DNA from: Pterobdella sp. o SKG-2022
Lineage: Eukaryota; Annelida; Clitellata; Hirudinida; Piscicolidae
Assembly (NCBI GenBank): GCA_964035795.1
Contig: OZ038322.1
Location: forward strand, 19,322,674 to 19,386,673
Direction of reading: 5' to 3'
Length of the DNA stretch: 64,000 bases
The notes below the pieces were generated by a model, which saw only the letters and a list, made by a program, of their open reading frames with translations, did no database searches and was not told the origin of the DNA. Below, in pieces: positions 12,917-22,500 of this stretch; positions within the stretch are counted from its first letter, which is position 1; the number at the start of each line of letters is the position of its first letter. Made by a program: the position numbers and the translations under genes.

Positions 12917-13529
12917 CATATATAGATATATAAACTGTGTAAATAGATTTCAATTTTCAAATTACCCCTTATATACTTTAGCATGAGCAGTTTAAAAACT
13001 AAGTCACTTCATTTTATTTTTCGAAATATTAATATTAATACAATAAACGATTTGAATTCATAATTTTGGAAATAAAAAAATTGAAAGTCGTTGATGTTGT
13101 GTAGCAATATGTTGGATAAACTAACAAATTGAGTACTAATTAACGCATTGAAACAATGATATTTACACATTTTCAAGTATTTTTAGTTCAAAACGAGACC
13201 AAATGTATTATAATATTGGTGTTGAGGCCTTCTTGTATGTTAACTTCCTTATAAGTTAGTCTAATGAGCATGGGTCATCGTTGGTGAATTGTATATTTAT
13301 TTCTTATTCTGAATACTCACTCTTACCAGCTTGTTCGAGCTTTCTGGAAGATATATATGCCCACAATGTTACCTTTTAATGGTAATCTCACGTTTTGTAT
13401 GAATATCTACGTTAAATTTCTACTTAAAACTTGGTTAATATTTTCTAAATGAGTTGTATGTTTACATAAATATGTATGAAAAAAAATTGTAGATGAATAA
13501 TATAAGAAAATAAAATCCATCAATAAAAC
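12917..13529. other. Convergent intergenic region (DAPP1-like + / INSC-like -)
   Basis: Holds the 3' UTRs of both genes. AATAAA for the plus-strand gene is at 13042-13047. No further gene was seen. A minus-strand reading at about 13310-13350 could be an alternative last INSC exon but is unsupported. Confidence 0.5.
13042..13047 (+). terminator. Poly(A) signal AATAAA, DAPP1-like gene
   Basis: A canonical hexamer about 125 nt after the stop codon at 12914-12916. Placement is plausible, but the sequence is AT-rich, so chance occurrence is possible. Confidence 0.45.
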
Positions 13530-16500
13530 TTATAAGGCAAGAATATAAGAGTTTGTGGGTTGAAGAAACTCAAGGTCGAGGGTGGCATCTTCGCAAAAAC
13601 TTTTCGTCATCTTTTATTTAGTAATATTTTTTAAATAAATTATGGTCAACTGTTAGTTTCAGGCTGTTATTTTCATAGTGAATATTTGTGAAAAATGAAT
13701 TGAGGACCCCAAGAGTTCTACAAGGTTTTACAGTAAAAAACCATCGAATAATAATAGAAAGTGAATATGTAAAAAAAACCATGAAGTAATCAATAACTGA
13801 AAAATCTTCAATGGCGATGATGATTATTATTAGTAATAAATGTTTAAAAAAATTTTCTTTTAAACCATAGGTATCTTTAAAATAATTTAAAAAATTAATC
13901 TTCAAATTTGTTGATTTCAAAACATTTCTTAAAAACAAATCTAAAAATATTCACCTCTTACATCCGATTGAGCTAAGGTGTTTTTCCATTGAAGACAACT
14001 GGCCAATGAGCAGAGCAGCTTTTTCAGTGTTTTCTATGGTTCACCATTATCATTTAATTAGTGGGTTTTTTAGTTTTGGTATTTTAAAATATTGAAAGTA
14101 AATTTCTGAATAAAGTTGATGTTAGTTTATTTCTAGATAGGACGCTATACAGCTATCATTTGAAATGATTAAATTTTTTCTAGTGTCTAAAGAACGACTG
14201 AGGGGCAAAAACGTTGATTCATTCACTTTGAACATGAAAATGTTAGTCTTATAACCATAAGTCATATGTTTTTATAAAATTACTCTTGTATTTTGAACTA
14301 TATTGACTTTTAGATATAAAAAAAGTAATATATATTAACACAAACCATCAAAAAAGGCATCGAAGTCTCCCAAACAAGCCGCTAATAAAAAGGATAAACC
14401 TTCGCATATATTATCGTTTAAATGTTCTTCCATTATAACACCATGCTCCGCCATGAAAGATATCAGTTGCAGAATCTACGAACAATTTTTAAGATATGTT
14501 TTCAGCTGTAATTTACGAGTATATAATTAATTCAATATTAATTATTCTCATTAAGTTATTTATTTATTTCTTCACATGTTCCAGTAACTGGGGTCGACAG
14601 CAGTCGGTCCAGGTTATTGATACTATTATAGAGTAATTTATAAATGGATAACTTTGTAAAAAAAATCTTCAATGAAGATTACATTTTGATTTGGTGATTA
14701 AAATTTTTACAACCATAAGCACAAAGATTTGAACATATAAATCACCCTTAGATAATGTAAGATACTCTTACGAAAAGCTTCGTGTATTAAGTTTTTCAAT
14801 AAACCTTAGTGTTTGCTTCTATTATATTGGTTTCCGGCTATTTACGTCACATCACCCTTACTTGATACTTGAGAAGCTCCGAAGTAGGAGGATCATTGGG
14901 CTGGAAAAATACCAGAGAGTTTGAAGTGGGAAACAACACAGACAAGAAATTTTTCTTGTTTATTATCTCACAAGCATTCACATTCAAGTAGGTGATATTG
15001 CATAGACATGATATCATCAACAACTTCTCGGAAGCACTACTGCCCGGGATTGAAAGCCAGTCTTTGTTGTGGAAGCGAAATTTCAAAAGTTTAGTATAAG
15101 AGATATAAATTTGAAAATAATACATTTGAATGAGTGATAAAATTTAATCAAAATTAAAAAACTTTTATAATTTGAAGAAAATTTAAAACATTGACCAATT
15201 ATATTGCAAACAATTATGTCAAGATAAGGTATCAACGATTGAATATCCTGGTCAACAGCCATTTGCGGTGATGTAACCATAGCTATAACTCCCACTACTT
15301 CGAAGCGAATAAGTTGATTCGATGAACAGTGATCTATCAATTCGGCCATGCATTCGAGGCCGTTGTTCTGTGAAGTTTTATTAACTCTGAAGCACGTTAC
15401 ACTTCTAGAGTAGGCAATGAGATTACGACTTTCATAAAAATAGTGTCTGTTACTAATAAGGTTCAATTCACTTGTATAAAATCTTTGACGGCCATTTTGG
15501 ACGAGCAAATGGTGGCTAGAGAACGGAGGACTTGTGTGTGTAAGTGGTGTTTGCTTGGAGATGAGCATGTCTTTAATAGTTGATCTATCACATTCATCTG
15601 CACATTCACAAAATTAAAAAAACACATGTTTTTTTGTGATTTTGTTTAGAATTTAGACTATATAGATACCAATCAGCCAATAATAAATGTACTAGGCACA
15701 AACACAAAGGTATATATGGCATTAAGCCTTTCTGTTGGTGTCTGATGCATGATGGTATAAATTATTATGTAATTATGCCTTAAACTCACTTCTATCAACA
15801 AGCTAAGAGCGTCTTCTGAGGAAAGAGCTATTTTAACTAGATGTTCTATGATATTTTTGAAGTCATTTTCCATATTTCCTTCATTTCCTTCTTCATTATC
15901 AATTTCGTATACATTCCTTTCGTCTTCATCATCGCTTATAATGACATTTATGTTACTATTGTTACTGTCTTCGCTATACGGATTTAAACAGGGGTGCAAA
16001 AAGTTTTCTACAAAATCCTAAAAAATAGTAACAATTATTCATAGAAATCGATTAATGAATGGTAATTTGCACATTTTAAAAAGAAATTTTTATTCAAATA
16101 TTTAAAGAATATCACCTTTATCATACGAATCAATATTTCAATGTCTATAACAATACTTACTTTAGTGAGGTAGGTCATTAAATTGGAGAGTAGTGAGTTG
16201 ACCACATTGAACAAAAGTTTTATTTTTTTATTTTTAACTTTTGGGGTCTGACTAAAAGTTTTTAACACAACTCATGATTCAATATTAAATAAAAAAAGGT
16301 TGATAAGTACACTAAAACAATTGAAAGTATATTTAAAACACTGAAACCTTGAAAATGTAAATGGTTTTCCATATAACGCCTTTTTAGAGCTCAAAGCGCT
16401 TGTGCAAATTTAATGTAGCTAAAGCACACTGTGGAAATGGTGCTAATTGTCGGCCCACACGGGATCGGACTTGGTAACTAGATTAGTTAGTTCAATGCTC

Positions 16501-17362
16501 TACCAGCTGCTACCTATGCGTTTCAATGCTGAATAAAAATTTTCTCATCAGTTTTTAAAGGTTTCAGTACCTTTTTCATATAGCATATAGCTAATCTACA
16601 AAAAATGCTGAACCATTTACAGATAAAAATTTAGGTGAAGTTAGTGAAAACTTCTAAAAAACTGCATTTGAAAAATCTAATTAATCGAGTTTTTAAATAT
16701 AATTAGGATATAAAAATACTTGCCCATTTAGGCTTTTAACTTTTTGTCCAAAGTCATTAGACAAGCTTTCGAAATCAGAAACTAGCTGAAACACAATAAT
16801 GTTCATATAATATCTTATTCCATTAGTTTAAAAGTTGCCATGTTTATCTAGAAATAAAATTTTACATCAGAGGCTTTTTATTTTTTATACTAGATATAAA
16901 AAAATTCATTTACCAAGTCAAGTCTACTAGATAGTTCATCATCAGATTCATGTTTCGATAATTGACTGCACAACATTTTAATTTCATCTAACTTATCCAT
17001 TAAATCAACTACATTGGTCATTTTGTAAGGTCTGCAAATGGAATTCATTATAAGAAATTTATTTTCTCATGTTTATATATAAAAGAAGTACTAAATACTG
17101 TGTTTGGGCTTTTATTTCATTTTTGAGTTCAATGAGTTTTTGGAAACAAGCTTTGAATGTATTGAATTTTTAATGGGATATGTTGTTTATTATTATATTC
17201 AAGAACCTTACCAATCTGGTAATTGAAAGTGGATCTAGCTGGAGACGGAGACATGTAGTGGAGTTTCTTTAAGGATTTTCCTTGCAAGACACTTAAACAC
17301 TCCATTTCTACTGACCCTTTCAATTCTTCCAGCCATCGCGTCACAGACAGATTTTTCGTCAT
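13530..17362 (-). CDS. INSC: Inscuteable-like (INSC) LGN-binding / armadillo-repeat protein
   Basis: Minus-strand exons, 5' to 3': about 17212-17362, 16914-17031, 16720-16785, 16161-16247, 15790-16017, 15472-15597, 15196-15367, 14862-15061, 14589-14651, 14346-14475, 13955-14033, and a last exon from 13717. The total is about 500 residues. The N-terminus (SVTRWLEELK, CLSVLQGKSL) matches the INSC helix that binds LGN/Pins. Downstream, LRSLATICSS, GVIAMVTSPQMAV and CNITYLNVNACE match its armadillo region. INSC links Par3 to LGN to orient the mitotic spindle in asymmetric division. Phases agree for all joins except exon 1 to 2 (phase 1 or 0 against 2), so a microexon or a different donor is missing there. 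The 3' end is unsure: it either reads to the stop at 13618 or uses a 40-nt intron and ends at 13530. It stands 225 bp downstream of RBM22 on the same strand. Confidence 0.8.
14740..14835 (+). mobile_element. MITE-like element, copy 3 (partial)
   Basis: Carries GATAATGTAAG followed by the core CTTACGAAAAGCTTCGTG at 14767-14784, then AATAAACC...AGTG, like the right half of the copy at 23.2 kb. The left end cannot be delimited. It lies in the intron between INSC exons 14589-14651 and 14862-15061. Confidence 0.5.
16449..16514 (-). repeat. Degenerate tRNA-like sequence (possible tRNA-derived SINE head)
   Basis: Read on the minus strand, GGTAGCAGCTGGTAGAGCAT contains a perfect A-box (TGGTAGAGCAT) and is close to the D-arm of tRNA-Lys (GGTAGAGCATTGRACT). 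About 25 nt later GTCCGATCCC resembles a B-box. A 5-bp stem AACTA/TAGTT can close a 7-nt anticodon-like loop, but the T-stem and acceptor stem do not pair. This is therefore a relic or SINE head, not a working tRNA. It lies in an INSC intron. Confidence 0.45.
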
Positions 17363-17483
17363 TAAGAGAACATTTTTAATTATCTTCTATTGGTTAAAAT
17401 AAAAAAAATTTTTTTGCTTTAGTACTTAAAACTTATTACCTGTAGTCCAGGTGTTTAAAAGGAAACTTGTGTAAAAAAAACTT

Positions 17484-17489
17484 TTTATT
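17484..17489 (-). terminator. Poly(A) signal AATAAA, RBM22-like gene
   Basis: The reverse-complement hexamer TTTATT lies about 98 nt past the stop codon at 17587-17589, before the INSC start. Confidence 0.45.
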
Positions 17490-17586
17490 AACCAAATTGA
17501 AATATTTACTATGAATTACATTTGAAACCATTTTAAAAACTAATTAATGAAAAAAAATAAAAATCCATTCATGAAAATAATTCAAT

Positions 17587-19295
17587 TTAATGTTTATCAC
17601 TCTTTTTGGTGCCACCAAGTCTGCTAGGGTCTTGTGAGGGATAAAGAAGCGATGGAGGAGGTACATTGAGAGGCATTATGCCAGGTGGTGGTGGAAGCAT
17701 GGGAGGTGGTGGCATGAACAGCTCTGATGGAGGAGGGAAGGGAAGACTTGGTGGAGGTGGAGGATAGAGCATTGAAGGAGGTGGAGCATTTAAGTTAAAA
17801 AAATCTGGTCCCTTGTTTTGAGATTTTTCAACTTTATCTGTTGAGTTATTCGTTGGTGCCTCAATAGCAGCATTAGCATTCTCTGAAGGTGTTTTGGTGC
17901 TGCTCCCTGTTTCTTCCCCCTCATCATCAAGCCCTTCTTGATGGCGATTCAACAGTTTTTCTGCTACAGGATCATTAACACCAAAGAAACGATCTTTGAT
18001 ATTCTGTTCTGACAAGGGATCATCAGGATCTGTTGGTTTTTCATGCCTATAAGGACACTCCTCTCCTCTCTTGCACTCTCCTTTCACCCAAAATGAACAT
18101 ATGTGTGGCCTGGAGGAATGTTTTATTTATTTTACTGAATTTTTATTGAAAAAAAAATTAAATTGGAAATTTCTATTTGAAATAAATTTGATATTATATA
18201 ACTTTTTAGAGATATCTTAATGTACTTATAAGCAATATCAGCAGTTTTCAACGTCAATTTATGGGAAAAATTTAGTACATTTATTGAGCAAAAATAGCTA
18301 AAATTTTTGGTAAGTATAGCCTTACCATAATATGTTAGCATTTTAGAATTTCATTCAACAAAGCATCAAATTTAAAGATTGAATCATTAAAAATCAAACT
18401 AAGCATATAGGTTCTTGAAAAAATAGAAGAACCTGTTTCTCTTGTAATAAGGTGTGGTCCTAGCCATCTTCATTAACATGGCATTAGGCTTGCGAGCTTT
18501 GCCTAAGGCCCCTACTGCTACTGTGCCATCCGTTTGTGCAAGCTTCATTGTTCAGTAATAAGTAAAAAAATAAATTCAAAAAAAAAATTTTTGTTTGTTT
18601 TTCAAATTTTGAAAGTATATAATATTTAATAAAATATTTAACACACTTCTTGTTCCTTGATTTGAGTATAATATTCTTTCCCAACATCACTTTTAGGCAT
18701 GTCTTCTTTATTGAGGTTATAAGCTGCATCTCTAACTTGAACCGGCAGACCTATATTTGAAATCAAAAATTATTAAACAGAAATTATGTTAGTGAAATCA
18801 TAAAATTTTTGAGTTTTAATAAAACTTGAAAAAAATTAATTAACATGCCATATTCCAAGTCAAGTAGACATGTTTGGCAAACATTTTTAGTCTTTGAACA
18901 GGTCTGACAGACTTCAGTCTTTTTGAAACGCATTTTTGCTCCTGGGCACCATCTGAAAACTGTGAATGGTCGAGAACAAACTTTGCACTCTTTTCCATGC
19001 TTTTCTCTCATCTAAATGATGATATGATAACGCTTCAACTAAAATTTCATTCAACTTTAAATCATAAAATTCTTATTGGTAGAAAAAATGAGTCAATCCA
19101 CAAAACGAAAATAAATTACCATCCGCAAAAAAGGATTGTCTCCTAAACATGTTTGACATAGAATTGGAAAGTCCTTTAAAAAGTTGAAAAAAAATCAAGA
19201 AAGTTTTTATCTATCCTATGTCTCAATAATCTATCACTTACGCTTTCTTCCCAGTGAACTCGATTATAAGCATTTGCACTTTTTGACATCGCCAT
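17587..19295 (-). CDS. RBM22: RBM22/Cwc2-like spliceosomal zinc-finger protein lacking the RRM
   Basis: Exons, 5' to 3': 19242-19295, 19120-19173, 18849-19011, 18647-18750, 18433-18542 and 17587-18109. They encode 335 residues; human RBM22 has 420. The N-terminal Cys-rich part ([45 protein letters not shown]) and the CCCH finger ([19 protein letters not shown]) are nearly identical to RBM22. So are [17 protein letters not shown] and the Pro-rich tail ending in [12 protein letters not shown]. The RRM that follows AEKLL in RBM22 is absent. After AEKLLNR the exon runs straight into an acidic/Ser-rich linker and then the Pro-rich tail, with no intron in which an RRM exon could hide. RBM22 sits at the catalytic centre of the spliceosome and touches U6 RNA. 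The exon 3-4 join needs a GC donor. It is divergent from the USP16-like gene. Confidence 0.9.
18751..18848 (-). other. Apparent GC-AG intron in the RBM22-like gene
   Basis: To restore the conserved [13 protein letters not shown], exon 3 must end after the G of GAATATG, so the intron begins GCATGT and ends ATATAG. The nearest GT (GTTAAT, 5 nt on) would break the frame. GC-AG introns are a known minor class, but the usual donor is GCAAGT, so this one is atypical. Confidence 0.6.
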
Positions 19296-19593
19296 TTTAA
19301 ATTCTTTTTGAATTATCTATTATTACTCAAATGGCATAAACATAAGCAAAACCAATTTTTTAAATAGTTTTTTAAATTTTATAAATTTTGTGTTCAGAAT
19401 TTTTTTTTATTTGCTTGGTTACTTTTTATTTTGTGTTTTTTTTTGTGTTCATAACACGTTTTGAATTGATTTCGCTTTTTAAATATCGAATTCCATGCCT
19501 TTGCATGATATGAAATAATAAATTTTAAAGCAATTTAACAAGTATAGATTTTTTTTAAAATTTGAGCAAAGAACATTTTTAATTTAAGACAAA
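19296..19593. promoter_or_regulatory. Short divergent promoter region RBM22-like / USP16-like
   Basis: The two start codons (19295 on minus, 19594 on plus) are 298 bp apart and point away from each other. The interval must therefore hold both 5' UTRs and promoters. No specific element was identified. Confidence 0.6.
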
Positions 19594-22500
19594 ATGGTTC
19601 ACGGCGAAGGTTTTTTACATTTCTCTGAAATTTTTTATTTCAGATTATATTTTTTACAGTTTTGTTATCGGAAGCTAATTGCAAACATTGTAAAGGTTTC
19701 GTTGGTTCTAGCCATTTCAGCAAAATTTTTAGAACTATTTCTATAATAAAGTGCCAAGTAATAAATATAATTTTACATAATTTCTTCAAATAATATTTTA
19801 AATCTTAATTTAACAGTGGTGTCCGGTGATCCAGCCATTGTATATGTGCCTTTCATGTGCTAAACTAGTATGTTACAAAAATTTTGCTATAAAAAATTTT
19901 TTCTTTTCATAATTTTTTCATATTTATGACCAGGGATGTGTTGAAGAACATGGAGAAAGTCATTATAAAGCAAGTTGCAAGCATTGTCTTGCTGTTAATA
20001 CTTTCACTTTCAAAGTTTGGTTAGTCTTGAAAAAGTTTTAATATAACTGAAATTGAGGATGCATAATATTTAAATTTGTCAAAATAATATTTAAAAAAAT
20101 ATTTATTATACTTTCTCAGAATTTTGAAAATTTTTAATGAACACAGTAAAATTCAAAATAATTAAGTAATTGAATATTGTTATAGAATAAATGATAATAG
20201 GATATATTATTCATGTTAAATGTTATCGGTTCATCTAGGTGTTTTGAATGTTGCACGCATGTAATAGATCCAAACTTACAAAGTTTCATAGCTGCCACAG
20301 AACAATTAATCAATTTTCACCAGCAAAATACACTCATTGATAATAATAATAAGACTACAACAAACACTTGTGACACTGAAAAGAATGATGGAAATAGGGA
20401 AGTTATTGATGATGTTTCAAAACAGATCATTGAAAAACCAAACAAAAAAAAAAAAACTATGGGAAAGAATTGTAAGAACAAAACTTCAACTTTAAAATCT
20501 AATAATGATTCTATAAAAGTTGAAAATAACAAAAAGCTGTCACCTTTATTTGTAAAAAGTAGAATAAGAAAATGCAAGGTAATACTTATATTTGGCATTA
20601 TTTTATTATATTATTATTGATTATAATTTTCCCTTCATATCAAAAAATTCAAGTTGTCGATTTTTTTCACAGGGCCTTACAAATTTAGGCAATACCTGCT
20701 TTTTTAATGCTGTTTTACAGGTGCTTATCTCTTATATCATTAAATTCTAGTTATATTCAATGAGGGCTTATTATTAATAAATTGTTTATCTATATATAAG
20801 ATTATTAGAAGCAATGCAGTAGGCTTAGAATCATTTACATTCAAACTTCACAGTGTATAATGCAAATGGATTTGTTTGAGCGTCAGTTGAGATTGAAGGA
20901 TGGACAAACAGTGGTTTTGGAGGGTTTTAGTGCATTTGAAAAAAATGAAGAGGAAGATGAGGAGTTTGATGATGAAGTGATGACCATAAAAGAGGTTTAT
21001 ACTAATTAACCTTATATGTATTGAACCTAGTTTGGTATCAAATATTAAAATAATGGCTCATATAGTTTACATGGTGTGTTTGTTGACAGAGATTGATAGA
21101 GAAATATCTGAATTTGATTTGCAAAATTTTTCGGCTCTCTTTGAGCAGCATATGGCTTTAAAATTTCATACATAAAAACCCCAAAGTTCAAAGTTTTCAA
21201 TTCAAAATAAAATTATTGTCATATACCTAACCGCCAGCAATTAGAAAATGTTGATGGAGTGACTAGAGCATTTTTGGATGTGATAGAGAACACAAAAGAG
21301 ACCACTGCGTCCACAATTACCCCGTCAAACCTTCTTTCTAAGGTGTGCAAAAGGTTATTATTGATTTGGTGGCTTTTTACCATTTATTTATGTAACGGTC
21401 TTGTAGCTTTTTTTTTGGATGCTTGATTGAGTGTTCACAAACTCTCGTGTTGTTATGATTTGAAGGCAATTTAAAAAAATATAAAAGCTCTCTGGGAAAT
21501 ATCCAGTTGTAATTAAGGATACTTTTGAATGGCAAGGGGATACAGGAAAAGAAAAAAAGCAGCAAACTGATATAGAATATAGAATAGAAAAAAATAAGAG
21601 AATATAACAGAAGTAATAGTAAATCAAGTATTACGAGATGAAGGAAAAAATCATATGACTTCAATAAATTATAAAATTTCTCTGTTCATCTTACATTTTT
21701 TCAGATTCACCTACATACTATAACTATCATTGATTTATCCCAGTAAGCACTACCATCTCTCCCATGGCGAACAACACGACAGTCATGAGCTCTTAAGGTG
21801 CCTGCTCAATGCTGTCAATGATGAAGAAACTAAGGTTGTGTCTTTTGTGTGTATTAATGGTATTTATAATAGTTTTGTGAGTCATGTTAATTAAAGGCGT
21901 CTGACGTGAATTGTGCGTTTTGTTTTATTCTACCAATGTGGGAAGAAAATTTGTCAACGGTTGTTTTGAAAGGATATAACGGTGTTATGTTTTCGACCTT
22001 TTAGGAAGTTTCAAATTATGATGATATGATTATAAATTGTGTATTCATTGTTTATTTTTAAAAACATCGCTCATCAGAGACTGAAGAAAACAGTGTTGAA
22101 ATGCCTTGGAGTAAACGGGGGTACGAGTAATTTGAGCGATAAAAAGAAGAAACAAGTTAAAAGTAATTCCCCAGATTTTCATTAGTCTTTCATGAAACTG
22201 AAGACAATAAACTCATTACTATACAATTTTAAAGTTATTTGCAATCGTTTTCTATCATGCTGTTACCGTTTTTTCAATCTTTTTTCATTCTTCCATATGA
22301 TACAACCAATGTACTAAGTTACGGAGAAACGTGGTAATGTTATATATGATAATACAATGTAATATGCATTTGTAACAAATAATATCGTTTCATAATATTG
22401 ATGATGAGTGAATTCATAGTATGAATGAAGGATGCAGTGGATATCTCATTACATAAAAACATTCCATCATTATCATTTCCACAGTGTTCGGAGGCTCAGC

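Noticed and set aside
16449..16514. Functional tRNA gene
   Set aside because: T-stem and acceptor stem do not pair, and position 33 of the loop is not T.
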